Assembly: GCF_019801145.1 (NCBI RefSeq)
Contig: NZ_JAHVJQ010000010.1
Location: 62,001 to 126,000 of the forward strand
Reading direction: 5' to 3'
DNA length: 64,000 nt
Source: Leisingera aquaemixtae
Lineage (GTDB): Bacteria; Pseudomonadota; Alphaproteobacteria; Rhodobacterales; Rhodobacteraceae
In this document: positions 36,319-45,398 of the stretch, piece by piece
Layout of the letters: each line of letters begins with the position of its first letter
How positions within the stretch are numbered: position 1 is the first letter of the stretch
Program-made: the position numbers and the translations under genes
The notes under the pieces: model-generated
Seen by the model: only the letters and a program-made list of their open reading frames with translations
What the model was told of the DNA's origin: nothing
The model's database searches: none

Positions 36319-37761
36319 GTGGCGCTGCGGCTCAGAACCCGGGGGCTGATCCTGCTGCCGCTGGCCTTTGCCGCCGGGCTGGGCGGCGCTTGGGGCTGGT
36401 TCCACTCCACCGCCAGCTGGCAGGCGCATCTGACCCGCGCCGCCATCGCGGGGATCACCCTGGACGGTACACTGCGCCGCGCCGCGCCGCCGCCTGCGGG
36501 AGTGTCGGTAACGGCTCTGGGGCCGGATCAGGCCGCGTTTCTGGCGGCAGGCGATTACCTGCGGCTGGAGGGAATCGCCAAACCCGCCTTCTTCACCAAT
36601 GTCTCGATCCTGGACAGCGGCCCCGATCCCCTGTCGGGGGAGGTTCTGGCGCTGGTCATCGCCTCCCCTGCCCTGCGCTACCCGGTGGCAGAGCTGCCGC
36701 CAGCGGGTGCAGCCTCCGCGGCAGAGAAACTGGGGGCTGTCACCCGGCTGCTGGCCACCTATTGCAGCGAGCCGGTGGTATTTGCCCGCGCGGGCTACGG
36801 CCCGTGGCAGCGGGTGGACGGCACCGCCGTCTGGGGTTGTTCCGCGGCGCCGCGCGACCTGCGCCTGCCCGCTGTGCTGCTGTCGCTGCTGGCCTTGGCG
36901 GTGCTGGCGACACTGGTCATGGACACCTCGGCCCATTTCGACCGTTTCGCCCGGGCCTTGCGCCACCGCCGCCGCCTGGGCGGGCCGGACGCCTATGCAA
37001 TGCAGGGGCCGGGCGAGCTGCAGGAGATCGTCTCGGCGGTGAACAGCTATCTGGAGACCGAGCGCGAGCAGCTTGCCAGCCGCGCTGCGGTGCTGTCCGG
37101 CGTCAGCCACGATCTGGGCACCCCCGCCACCCGGCTGCGGCTGCGGGCAGCGCTGATCCAGGACGCGGAGCTGCGGCAGAAGTTCGAGACCGACCTCGAC
37201 GCCATGACCGGCATGATCGAAAGCGTGCTGACCTACACCCGCGCCGAGATGAGCGCAGAAACGCCGCGCCGCCTGTCGCTCAGCTCGCTGGTGGAGGCGC
37301 TGGCCGCTGATTACCAGGACACCGGAAAGCCGGTGGAACTGCTGCCGCCGGAGCCGCAGGTGGCGGCGGGCGGGCGCTCGGTTTTCACCTCCGCCCCCGG
37401 CCGCAGCGCGATGCCCGAGGGTCAGCCGATGCTGGTAGTGGCCCGCCCGGTGTCGCTGCAGCGGGCAGTCACCAACCTGATCGACAACGCACTGAAATAC
37501 GGCCGCCGCGCTGCCATCACCCTCAGCGCCACCGCCGATCACGCCATCATCACGGTCGAGGACGAAGGCTCCGGCATGACGGCGGCGGAGATCACCGAAG
37601 TGATTGCCCCGTTCCGCCGCGGCGACAATACAAGGGCCATCGACGGCTTCGGCCTGGGGCTGACAATTGTCGCCACGGTGGCGGAGCAGCACGGCGGGCG
37701 GCTCTACTTCGAGGACGGCCGGCGCGGTCTACGCGCCGTCCTCGAAATTTGCCGTAACTGA
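36319..37761 (+). CDS. Sensor histidine kinase (GtrS-like)
   Basis: Membrane kinase of 480 aa. TM1 is about residues 9-28, a periplasmic sensor domain of ~150 residues follows, TM2 is about 183-201, then a HAMP-like linker, HisKA with His264 in LSGVSHDLGTPATRL and HATPase with NLIDNALKYG, VEDEGSGM and GFGLGLTIV. The start is GTG at 36319 with GAGGCGG just upstream, 5 nt after the regulator stop. It probably senses a sugar or a periplasmic metabolite. It converges with the aminotransferase gene. Confidence 0.87.
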   Translation: MALRLRTRGLILLPLAFAAGLGGAWGWFHSTASWQAHLTRAAIAGITLDGTLRRAAPPPAGVSVTALGPDQAAFLAAGDYLRLEGIAKPAFFTNVSILDSGPDPLSGEVLALVIASPALRYPVAELPPAGAASAAEKLGAVTRLLATYCSEPVVFARAGYGPWQRVDGTAVWGCSAAPRDLRLPAVLLSLLALAVLATLVMDTSAHFDRFARALRHRRRLGGPDAYAMQGPGELQEIVSAVNSYLETEREQLASRAAVLSGVSHDLGTPATRLRLRAALIQDAELRQKFETDLDAMTGMIESVLTYTRAEMSAETPRRLSLSSLVEALAADYQDTGKPVELLPPEPQVAAGGRSVFTSAPGRSAMPEGQPMLVVARPVSLQRAVTNLIDNALKYGRRAAITLSATADHAIITVEDEGSGMTAAEITEVIAPFRRGDNTRAIDGFGLGLTIVATVAEQHGGRLYFEDGRRGLRAVLEICRN

Positions 37762-37764
37762 ACG

Positions 37765-37779
37765 GGCTGAGGCTCAGCC
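37765..37779. terminator. Short hairpin at the convergent kinase/aminotransferase ends
   Basis: GGCTGA (37765-37770) and TCAGCC (37774-37779) pair around GGC, spanning the 12-nt gap and the aminotransferase stop. With no T-run it is at most a weak bidirectional stop. Confidence 0.25.
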
Positions 37780-39147
37780 TAGCACCGCCTTGACCGCGCG
37801 TAGGGTGGCCTCCACCACCTGATCGGCTTCCGCCCGGCTAAGGCAGAAGGGCGGCGCAAAGCCCAGGATATCGCCCTGCGGCATGGCCCGCGCGATCACC
37901 TTGTCCTGCTCCAGGAGCTTGGCGGCGATCTGCGGGCCGATTTTCTCCGCGGCATCAAAGAAGGTGCGGCTGTCCTTGTCTTTCACAAATTCGACCGCAC
38001 AGAGCATCCCCTCGCCGCGCACCTCGCCCACGTTGGAATGGCCCGACAGCGCCTCTGCCATGGTCGCGTTCAGATAGGCACCGGTCTCACCTGCATTGCT
38101 GACAAGGTTCAGTTCATCAATCAGCTTGAGGTTCGCCACCCCTGCTGCCGCCCCGATCGGGTGCGCCGAATAGGTCCAGCCGTGGCCGATCGGGCCGTTT
38201 TCCTCAGTGCCCTGCTCCAGCACCTTCCAGACCTTCTCCGAGACGATTGACCCGGAAAGCGGCGCATAGGCCGAGGTGAGGCCCTTGGCGATGGTGATGA
38301 TATCGGCCTCGATCCCGTAGTGATCGGAGCCGAACATGGAGCCGAGCCGCCCGAAGCCGGTGACGACCTCATCCGCGACCAGCAGGATATCGTGTTTCTT
38401 CAGCACCGCCTGAATGGCCTGCCAGTAGCCCGCAGGCGGCGGCACGATGCCGCCGGTGCCCAAGACCGGCTCGCCGATGAAGGCGGCGATGGTGCCCGCG
38501 CCCTCGCGTTCGATCAGCGCTTCCAGCTCCGCCGCGCAATGGGCGGTGAACTGCTCTTCGGTCTGATCCAGGTCGTCACGGCGGTAGTAATAGGGCGCCT
38601 CGGTATGAATGACCTGTTCCACCGGCAGATCGAATTTCTTGTGGAACAGCTCGAGGCCTGTCAGCGAGCCGGTGACGAGGCCCGAGCCGTGATAGCCGCG
38701 CCAGCGGGAGATGATCTTCTTCTTTTCGGGCCGCCCCAGAATGTTGTTGTAGTACCAGATCAGCTTGACGTTGGTTTCATTGGCGTCGGAGCCGCCAAGA
38801 CCGAAATAGACCTTGGACATGTTGGCAGGCGCCCGGTCTAGGATCATTTTCGCCAGCGTGATCGAGGCTTCGGTGCCATGGCCCACGTATGAATGGTAAT
38901 AGGCCAGCTCCCGCGCCTGATCGGCGATGGCTTCGGCGATTTCCTGGCGGCCATAGCCCGCATTCACGCAGTAAAGCCCGGCAAAGGCATCCAGCAGCCG
39001 GTTGCCGTCCCGGTCCTCGATAAACACGCCGGAGGCAGTTTTAATGACTCGGTTGGGGCTTTCACCGCGGGCGTGCTGGGCCAGATGGGTTGAAGGGTGG
39101 AAAAAGTTCTCGCGATCCCACTGGTCAAGCTGGTCGTTCTTCAGCAT
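37774..39147 (-). CDS. Class III aminotransferase of the ectoine cluster (DoeD-like)
   Basis: PLP-dependent omega-aminotransferase, 457 aa. PLP lysine is Lys288 in IITIAKGLTSAYAPLSG; LLVADEVVTGFGR and FGLGGSDANETNVKL are class III marks. In ectoine catabolic clusters an aminotransferase of this class converts L-2,4-diaminobutyrate to aspartate semialdehyde, which fits its position after doeB. A 188-nt gap with a hairpin separates it from doeB, so it may have its own promoter. General GABA or diamine aminotransferase activity cannot be excluded. Confidence 0.85.
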   Translation of the reverse strand: MLKNDQLDQWDRENFFHPSTHLAQHARGESPNRVIKTASGVFIEDRDGNRLLDAFAGLYCVNAGYGRQEIAEAIADQARELAYYHSYVGHGTEASITLAKMILDRAPANMSKVYFGLGGSDANETNVKLIWYYNNILGRPEKKKIISRWRGYHGSGLVTGSLTGLELFHKKFDLPVEQVIHTEAPYYYRRDDLDQTEEQFTAHCAAELEALIEREGAGTIAAFIGEPVLGTGGIVPPPAGYWQAIQAVLKKHDILLVADEVVTGFGRLGSMFGSDHYGIEADIITIAKGLTSAYAPLSGSIVSEKVWKVLEQGTEENGPIGHGWTYSAHPIGAAAGVANLKLIDELNLVSNAGETGAYLNATMAEALSGHSNVGEVRGEGMLCAVEFVKDKDSRTFFDAAEKIGPQIAAKLLEQDKVIARAMPQGDILGFAPPFCLSRAEADQVVEATLRAVKAVLG

Positions 39148-39296
39148 TGGTCATCCTCACAAATAAGGCGGCGCGCCGCCGGTTGAATTTCGGGAGGAGG
39201 GTTGCGCGGATCCGGCGCAGGTGTTGCGCGGGATGTGCGGGTATCTCCACCCGACCCACAGCAGCAGCGCGCAATGCCTTTATTGCCAGGGTAAGA

Positions 39297-39313
39297 CAGG
39301 CCTATACGGCCTG
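39297..39313 (-). terminator. Candidate hairpin after doeB
   Basis: CAGGCC (39297-39302) and GGCCTG (39308-39313) form a 6-bp perfect stem around TATAC, 23 nt after the doeB stop. On the minus strand TCTTACC follows, a poor U-tract, so termination would be partial. Confidence 0.35.
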
Positions 39314-39335
39314 CCCGGTTATTTCCAGAGTTTGT

Positions 39336-40328
39336 TTATGCCGCCGAGACCCCAATCACCGCGACGCAGTCGCCGGATTTGATCAGCCCGGGAAAGTGGC
39401 GGCTGATCAGCAGCCCGCCCCGGCGGGCGCGGTATTCCACCGGCGGCTGGCCGGTGCGGTCCAGCGGCCAGACCCGCGCCAGCAGGTCCCCCTTGGCAAC
39501 CACTTCGCCCAGATCCGCCATGATCTCGAACATCCCGCCGCCCTCGCTGAACAGAAAGCAGTCATCATCCGGCATCGTCAGGCTGACAGTCTCCTCCAGC
39601 TGCATCTCGCCCTGCAAAATGCCCGCATGGATCAGCACGTTGCGCAGCCCCTTCTTGGCAATTGCATTGCTGCGCGCGGTGGAGGAGCCGCCGCCGCCAA
39701 GCTCCGTTGTGACCAGAACCTTGCCCATCTGCTCCACCGCGGTGTCATACATGCCCGCGCTGTCGATCTCCAAGAGCTCCACCGAATAGGGCGCGTTGAA
39801 CGCTTTCATCGCGGCAAAGCACGCCTCCTGCGTCGGTTTGTCCTCCAGGATATGGGCGGCGGCAAAGGGCACGAAGTCCAGCGTCTTGCCGCCGGAGTGG
39901 AAATCCACCGCCAGATCCGCCAGCGGCAAGAGCGTGCGCTGGAAGTAATCCGCGATCTTCTCGGTCACGGTGCCGTCGGGGCGGCCCGGAAAGGCGCGGT
40001 TCATGTTGCCCCTGTCGATGGGCGAGGTGCGGGTTCCTGCGCGGAAGGCCGGGTAGTTGAAGGCCGGCACGATGATCAGCCTGCCCGTGATGTCCTCAGA
40101 CTTCGTGGTAGCGGCAAGCTCCTGCAGCGCAATCGGACCTTCATATTCATCGCCGTGGTTGGCCCCTGTCAGAAGCGCCGTCGGCCCGTCTCCGTTCCTG
40201 ATCACCGTCAGCGGAATCATTACCGAGCCCCAGGCAGAGTCATCCCGGCTGTAGGGCAGTTTCAGGAAGCCGTGATGCACCCCGTCGCGGTCCAGCGGGA
40301 TGGTCGGGGAGATTGGGTTTTTCTTCAT
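39336..40328 (-). CDS. doeB: N-alpha-acetyl-L-2,4-diaminobutyrate deacetylase
   Basis: Zinc hydrolase of the succinylglutamate desuccinylase/aspartoacylase family, 330 aa, also called EutE. It removes acetate from N-alpha-acetyl-diaminobutyrate, the product of ectoine hydrolase. The metal site is GANHGDEYEG (His58, Glu61) plus the later histidine in DFHSGGK. The gene begins 3 nt after doeA ends. Confidence 0.92.
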   Translation of the reverse strand: MKKNPISPTIPLDRDGVHHGFLKLPYSRDDSAWGSVMIPLTVIRNGDGPTALLTGANHGDEYEGPIALQELAATTKSEDITGRLIIVPAFNYPAFRAGTRTSPIDRGNMNRAFPGRPDGTVTEKIADYFQRTLLPLADLAVDFHSGGKTLDFVPFAAAHILEDKPTQEACFAAMKAFNAPYSVELLEIDSAGMYDTAVEQMGKVLVTTELGGGGSSTARSNAIAKKGLRNVLIHAGILQGEMQLEETVSLTMPDDDCFLFSEGGGMFEIMADLGEVVAKGDLLARVWPLDRTGQPPVEYRARRGGLLISRHFPGLIKSGDCVAVIGVSAA

Positions 40329-40331
40329 GGC

Positions 40332-41519
40332 TCAATCCTTCACGAACATCTTGCGCGGCACATCCGACAGGCAGTCCGGCCTGTCTGCCCCGATGCGGAT
40401 GCTTTCGGTGATCTCAAAACCCCAATCCTCCATCCACAGGCCGGTCATGAAGTGGAAGGTCATGTTTTCCTGCAAGACGGTGGTGTCGCCCGGGCGCAGC
40501 GACATGGTCCGCTCGCCCCAGTCCGGCGGGTAGCTGACGCCGATCGGATAGCCGGTGCGGTTGTCCTTCTCGATGCCGTATGTCTTCAGCACCTTGAAAA
40601 ACGCCTTGGCGATGTCCTCGCAGGTGTTGCCGGCCTTGGCCATTTCGAGGCCCGCCTCCATGCCCTCCAGCACCGCCTTCTCCGCGTCCATGAAGGTCTG
40701 CGTCGGCTTGCCCAGGAACACGGTGCGCGACAGCGGGCAGTGGTAGCGGTGGACGACGCCCGCGATCTCGAAAAACGTGCCCTCGCCGGATTTCATCGGC
40801 ATGTCGTCCCATGTAAGATGCGGCGCGGCGGCGTCGGAGCCGGAGGGCAGCAGCGGCACAATCGCGGGGTAGTCGCCGCCGAAACCCAGCTCCGCATCAT
40901 AGCGCAGGCCTGCGTCATAGATATCCGCCACCAGATCGCATTTGCGCATCCCCGGTTCGATCTTCTCAACAATGCGCCGGTGCATCCGTCCGACGATCTG
41001 CCCCGCCTGCCGCATATACGCCAGCTCCGCCTCGGACTTTACCGCCCGCTGCCAGTTGACCAGCGCATTGGCATCGGCAAAGCGCGCATTGGGCAGGTGC
41101 TTCTGCAAGGAGGCAAAAGCGGCGGCGGTGAAGTAGTAGTTGTCCATCTCGACGCCGATCACGCCGCCGTCCAGCCCGCGGTCTTTCAGCTGCGCAGACA
41201 GGTAGTCCATCGGGTGCCGCTCGGTCGACTGCACGTAGTGGTCCGGGTAGCCGATGATATTCGCGGGATCCATCCAGCAGGTGCGCAGGGCGCCGTTGGC
41301 ATCCTGGCCGCGGCCGTACCAGACCGGCGCGCCGTCCATGCTGACGATAACGCATTGATGCACGTAGAAGGACCAGCCGTCATAGCCGGTCAGCCAGTTC
41401 ATGTTTGAGGGGTCTGTGACGATCAGAAGATCGATGCCGCGGCGGGCCATCTCTGCCCGGGTCTTGCCGAGGCGCGCCTGATACTCCGCGCGGGTGAAAT
41501 ACAGCTTGGGGTCTGCCAT
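40332..41519 (-). CDS. doeA: Ectoine hydrolase
   Basis: M24 (creatinase/Xaa-Pro peptidase-like) enzyme of 395 aa, also called EutD, opening the ectoine ring to N-acetyl-diaminobutyrate. The N-terminal creatinase domain contains TDPSNMNWLTGYDGWSFY; the catalytic pita-bread domain has VHRYHCPLSRT and GERTMSLRPGD. The start at 41519 follows the short gap after eutC; the upstream frame to 41639 is the end of eutC read in another frame. Confidence 0.92.
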   Translation of the reverse strand: MADPKLYFTRAEYQARLGKTRAEMARRGIDLLIVTDPSNMNWLTGYDGWSFYVHQCVIVSMDGAPVWYGRGQDANGALRTCWMDPANIIGYPDHYVQSTERHPMDYLSAQLKDRGLDGGVIGVEMDNYYFTAAAFASLQKHLPNARFADANALVNWQRAVKSEAELAYMRQAGQIVGRMHRRIVEKIEPGMRKCDLVADIYDAGLRYDAELGFGGDYPAIVPLLPSGSDAAAPHLTWDDMPMKSGEGTFFEIAGVVHRYHCPLSRTVFLGKPTQTFMDAEKAVLEGMEAGLEMAKAGNTCEDIAKAFFKVLKTYGIEKDNRTGYPIGVSYPPDWGERTMSLRPGDTTVLQENMTFHFMTGLWMEDWGFEITESIRIGADRPDCLSDVPRKMFVKD

Positions 41520-41538
41520 ATGCGTGGGTCCTGATTGA

Positions 41539-42531
41539 TCAGCTGGTAAAGGTGGCGCCTGCCCCCGCCGCATCAGCGCGGGAGCTTGCAAGGGTTGCGA
41601 TGGCGGTGTCCTGCACGCCGGTGCCGGTGAGGTCGGCAATGATCAGGTCGCTGGCGGACTGGCGGCCTTCGGCCTTGCCAGCAGCAATGTCTCCGAGTTC
41701 GGCAAAGCGGCGGTCCCCGGCGATCAGCCCCGCCGCCACGGCGCTGCGCAGCTCGCCCTTGTCGGCGCATTGCGCTTGGCTGTCGGGCACATAAAGGTCC
41801 GCCTTCGCCAGGCAGGCGGGGTCCAGCTCGCATTTGTGCGCTTGGTCCGATCCCATTGCGATCACCAGCTGCCCCGGCTGCAGCCAGTCGGCCCGGACCA
41901 CGGGCTCCGCCGCGGGGGTTGTGGTGACGACGATATCCGCCGATGCAACCGCCTGGGCGATATCCGTGCTGGCGGTGACATTCATTCCCAGGTCTTCGCG
42001 CAGGCCGGCGGCTGCGGCTTCTGCCTTGGCCGAGTCCCGCGCCCAGATTTCCGCGCTTTTGATGCCGCGCACCAGGGTCATCGCCTTTAGCTGCATCCGC
42101 GCCTGCACGCCCGCGCCGATAATGCAGACACGCGCTGCATCCTCCCGCGCCAAATGGCGCGCCGCGACCGCTCCCGCCGCGGCGGTGCGCACATCGGTAA
42201 GGTAGCCATTGTCCAGAAGCAGCGCCTCCAGCAGGCCGGTCTTGCTGGAAAACACCACCATCAGTCCGGTAGTGCTGGGCAGGCCGAGCCTGGGGTTGTC
42301 GAAGAACCCGGGGCTCATCTTCATGGCAAAGCTTTCGATGCCCGGCACATAGGCGGATTTCACGCAGACCTCGCCGTTATGGTCGGGGACCAGCAGCGTC
42401 ATGATCGGCGGCATCTCCACTCCGCCCCCGGCGAGCGTGGTAAATCCCTGTTCGACGCAGTCGACCGCGCCGGTATCAAGCGGCACCAGTACGCGCAGGT
42501 CCGCCTCGGTCAGGATCTTGATATCACGCAT
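41539..42531 (-). CDS. eutC: Ornithine cyclodeaminase-like protein EutC
   Basis: 330-aa member of the ornithine cyclodeaminase/mu-crystallin family with the NAD(P) site CIIGAGVQARMQLKAM and the KMSPGFFDNP segment. In ectoine clusters EutC is thought to act with EutB in converting hydroxyectoine to ectoine. The ATG at 42531 overlaps the end of eutB by 8 nt, so the two are coupled. Confidence 0.9.
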   Translation of the reverse strand: MRDIKILTEADLRVLVPLDTGAVDCVEQGFTTLAGGGVEMPPIMTLLVPDHNGEVCVKSAYVPGIESFAMKMSPGFFDNPRLGLPSTTGLMVVFSSKTGLLEALLLDNGYLTDVRTAAAGAVAARHLAREDAARVCIIGAGVQARMQLKAMTLVRGIKSAEIWARDSAKAEAAAAGLREDLGMNVTASTDIAQAVASADIVVTTTPAAEPVVRADWLQPGQLVIAMGSDQAHKCELDPACLAKADLYVPDSQAQCADKGELRSAVAAGLIAGDRRFAELGDIAAGKAEGRQSASDLIIADLTGTGVQDTAIATLASSRADAAGAGATFTS

Positions 42532-43531
42532 CCGCGCCACCCCCGCTTTCTGCCGCCATGTCCGCATCCTCGCCATCGATTATGCGCTTGTGCAGGCCCA
42601 TGCCGATGTTCTGGCCGCTGACCAGCACCGCGCAGCGCCCCGGCTCTTTGATCTTGCCCGCCAGCAACGCCGCGATGCCGACACTGCCGGAGCCCTCGAT
42701 CACCTGCCGCTCCTCGAAATAGGCGTGGCGGATGGCGGCGGCGATTTCCGCTTCGGAGACCAGAACCGCATCATTCACCAGCGCCTGCGTCATCTTGAAA
42801 GTATAGGCATTGTCGAGCCCGATGCCGCCGCCCAGCGAATCCGCCAGCGTCGGCAGCTCCTCGACCTGCACCGGCCTGCCCGCCTGCAGGCTGGCGTGCA
42901 TCGCAGCGCCGCGTTCCATGCTGACGCCGATGACGCGGATGTCCGGGTTTGCCGCCTTCATCACCATGCCGACGCCGGAGATCAGCCCGCCGCCCGAAAG
43001 CGGCACCAGCACCGTTTGCAGACCCGGCATCTGCTCCAGCATCTCCAGCGCCACGGTGCCTTGCCCGGCGATGACATCCGGGTGGTCAAACGGCGGCAGC
43101 ATGGTCATGCCTTCGGCGGTCAGCCGCTCCGCCTCTGCTTGCGCGTCATCCTGGGAGCGGCCAATGATGCGCACCTCGGCGCCGTGGGACCGGATGCCTG
43201 CGACCTTGTTCTGCGGCACCAGCTCCGACATGCAGATGACGCAGCGCACGCCGGACTGTGCCGCCGCATAGGCCAGCCCGCGCCCGTGGTTTCCGGTGGA
43301 AACGCCCACCACGCCCGCCGCGCGCTGTTCCGGCGTCAGCGACAGCACCGCGTTCACCGCGCCGCGCAGCTTGAAGCTGCCGGTGATCTGGCTGTTCTCC
43401 AGCTTCAGCGCCACCTGCCCGCCGCAGAGCCGGCTCAGCGTGGGCGAATCCATCATCGCGGTCTGACGGATGCGCCCCGCAATCCGCGCCCGGGCCTGAT
43501 AGCTGTGCTGAAGCGTGATCGTCTCTGTCAT
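42524..43531 (-). CDS. eutB: Hydroxyectoine utilization dehydratase EutB
   Basis: Fold II PLP enzyme of the threonine dehydratase family, 335 aa. The PLP lysine is Lys54 in GSFKLRGA; STGNHGRGLAYAA and the phosphate loop LSGGGLISGVG follow. With EutC it is implicated in hydroxyectoine degradation. A candidate EnuR operator lies about 130 nt upstream, so eutB likely starts the catabolic transcript. Confidence 0.9.
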   Translation of the reverse strand: MTETITLQHSYQARARIAGRIRQTAMMDSPTLSRLCGGQVALKLENSQITGSFKLRGAVNAVLSLTPEQRAAGVVGVSTGNHGRGLAYAAAQSGVRCVICMSELVPQNKVAGIRSHGAEVRIIGRSQDDAQAEAERLTAEGMTMLPPFDHPDVIAGQGTVALEMLEQMPGLQTVLVPLSGGGLISGVGMVMKAANPDIRVIGVSMERGAAMHASLQAGRPVQVEELPTLADSLGGGIGLDNAYTFKMTQALVNDAVLVSEAEIAAAIRHAYFEERQVIEGSGSVGIAALLAGKIKEPGRCAVLVSGQNIGMGLHKRIIDGEDADMAAESGGGADA

Positions 43532-43659
43532 CGGGCTCGTTCTGCAAGGCAGGTGTCAGGAAAGGCCCGCCGCAGCCTGCACCGGAACCCGTGGTTCCGG
43601 CCCGGCCGGCGCGCCCTGATCCAGCCTTGGAAAGACTTGTCCTGCGAGTCAATTTTTTT

Positions 43660-43673
43660 TTGTCGCGTGACAA
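43660..43673. promoter_or_regulatory. Candidate EnuR operator upstream of eutB
   Basis: TTGTC-GCGT-GACAA is a perfect inverted repeat with a 4-bp centre, adjoining the enuR stop and 129 nt before the eutB start. The same half-sites with a different centre occur at the enuR start (45061-45076). A T9 run lies beside it. EnuR is known in Ruegeria to repress its own gene and the catabolic genes, so two sites here fit. Confidence 0.6.
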
Positions 43674-45068
43674 TCAGAAAGCCAGTGCCGCCGCCGCCTC
43701 CGGCGGCTGGCGCAGCATTCCTGCCAGCAGCTCCAGCGCCTGCCGGAACCGGTCCGGATCCTGCACGCTGCCCAGCGAGATCCGCACTGCGTTCTGCGGC
43801 GGCACCCGCGGCGCCAGGAACGGGGTATCCGGTGCCACCGCGACATTCAGCTGCCGCGCGTAGGCCGCGAAGCCCTCGCTGGTCCAGCCGCCCGGCAGCG
43901 TCAGCCACAGGTGCAGCGCCGCCGGGTGGCCCTGCCAGTTCCAGCCCTGAAGCGCCTCCGCGGCGATGGCGTGGCGCTCCGCCAGGGCGCGGCGCTGCCA
44001 GCGGGCCAGCTCCAGCGCGGTGCCGTCCCGAACCCAGCGGCTGGCCAGCTCGCACACCAGCGGAGTGGCCATCCAGCTGAACACCACGATCCGCCCGGTG
44101 AGCGCGGGCAGCAGATGCTCCGGTGCTGCCAGATAGCCCGCCCGCAGCCCCGGCAATGTGCATTTGGTGAAGGTGGTCAGATACACAGTACGCTCCGGCG
44201 CCAGCGCCGCAACCGGCACCGGGCGGTCCTCTGCCACCGGGCCGAAAGCGTCGTTTTCGATGATCAGAAGATCATGGCGGCGGGCAACTTCCACCAGCGC
44301 CCGGCGCCGCGCCTCAGGCATCATCCCGGCAGTGGCATTGGCTAGGGAAGGAAGCAAAAACAACGCCTTGGGATTGTTGTTGCGGCAAAATTCCTGCAGC
44401 GCGTCCGGCAGCATCCCATCGCCATCCATTTCCAGCCCGGCCAGGGTCAGCCCCAGGCTGGCGCAGGCCGAGACCAGCAGGTGATGGGTGATCTTGTCCG
44501 CCACCACGGTGTCGCCGGGACGAGCCAGCGCCGTCAGTGCCGCCGACAGCCCGTGGCTGACCCCGTTGGTCATCAGGATCCGCCCGGCCGGCACCTCCAG
44601 CCCGCAGATCCTCAGCCACTCCGCGCCGGCCTGCCGGTGCGCCTCATGGCCCGCGTTGGGACGGGTGGACAGATAGCAGGACGGATCCAGCCCTTCCGGC
44701 AGCTGCTGCAGCGCCTGCTGGAACCGATCCGCGTGCAGCTGCGCAAACAGCGGCCGCGAAATTGACAAGTCAAAGCCGCCGCCGGTCTCCGATTGCAGCC
44801 GGTAGGGCGGGCTGCCGGCCGCCTCCGGCCCGGTCACAAAGCTGCCGCGTCCGACCTGGCCGTCGATCAGCCGCTGCCGCCGCAGGCTGTCATAGGCCTT
44901 GCTGACGGTGTGCACGCTCAAGCCCAGCTGCTCAGCCATCCGGCGGTGGGTCGGCAGCTGCGCCCCCTTGGCCCAGCGGCCGTCGGAAATTGCCTTGGCA
45001 AGCGCCTGCGCCAGGCTGGCATGCAGCGGAGAGGTCAGGGATTCGGGATCGGGATGCCACATTGTCAT
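43674..45068 (-). CDS. enuR: MocR/GntR-type regulator of ectoine use
   Basis: 464-aa chimeric regulator: an N-terminal GntR winged helix (LPTHRRMAEQLGLSVHTVSKAY) and a C-terminal fold I aminotransferase domain. The PLP lysine is Lys302 in TFTKCTLPGLRAGYL, the same number as I recall for the Ruegeria pomeroyi protein. EnuR represses ectoine genes until N-acetyl-diaminobutyrate or diaminobutyrate reacts with its PLP. The start is ATG 45068 or ATG 45062 (MTM); an inverted repeat covers both. It reads toward eutB, and can be co-transcribed with it. Confidence 0.9.
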   Translation of the reverse strand: MTMWHPDPESLTSPLHASLAQALAKAISDGRWAKGAQLPTHRRMAEQLGLSVHTVSKAYDSLRRQRLIDGQVGRGSFVTGPEAAGSPPYRLQSETGGGFDLSISRPLFAQLHADRFQQALQQLPEGLDPSCYLSTRPNAGHEAHRQAGAEWLRICGLEVPAGRILMTNGVSHGLSAALTALARPGDTVVADKITHHLLVSACASLGLTLAGLEMDGDGMLPDALQEFCRNNNPKALFLLPSLANATAGMMPEARRRALVEVARRHDLLIIENDAFGPVAEDRPVPVAALAPERTVYLTTFTKCTLPGLRAGYLAAPEHLLPALTGRIVVFSWMATPLVCELASRWVRDGTALELARWQRRALAERHAIAAEALQGWNWQGHPAALHLWLTLPGGWTSEGFAAYARQLNVAVAPDTPFLAPRVPPQNAVRISLGSVQDPDRFRQALELLAGMLRQPPEAAAALAF

Positions 45069-45076
45069 GCGACAAT
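45061..45076. promoter_or_regulatory. Candidate EnuR operator overlapping the enuR start codon
   Basis: ATTGTC-ATGC-GACAAT is a perfect 6-bp inverted repeat that contains the enuR start codon. On the minus strand TATGAT, a good -10 hexamer, lies directly upstream (45082-45077), which would place transcription start at or next to the ATG: a short-leader or leaderless mRNA. No SD precedes the ATG, in agreement. Confidence 0.6.
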
Positions 45077-45082
45077 CATAAC

Positions 45083-45398
45083 GGCAGCGGGGGGAGTTTC
45101 CCACCCCCCTTGCGCCGCTCCCGCAACTGCAGGCCCGGCCGCCTCGCACCCGGCACGCGCCGGATGACCGCCGCCTGGCCCGGCGGGATAGGTGCGCAGT
45201 TTAACTAACTTCAAAGCAACTAGCCGACCGCGCGTTAACCCAATGTTTGCTGCCCTTTCGGGACAATTGCGGCGGAAATCGGGCGGATCTGCCCCAATTG
45301 CCCGAATGGGGCCGTGAACATTCCCCATTCCGCCGGCAGCGTTAAGGTCCAGCCGCCCTGTTCCGGCTGCGTCCCTGCTGCCACGAGGAAATGCCAAC
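45083..45398. other. Divergent intergenic region enuR / kinase operon
   Basis: About 315 nt with no ORF I can support. It must hold the promoter of the plus-strand kinase-GTPase operon. The part around 45195-45300 is distinctly AT-richer than the flanking genes (e.g. TTAACTAACTTCAAAGC), and CCCCAATTGCCCGAATGGGG around 45294 is an imperfect palindrome. GAGGA at 45385 is the SD for the kinase. Confidence 0.4.
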
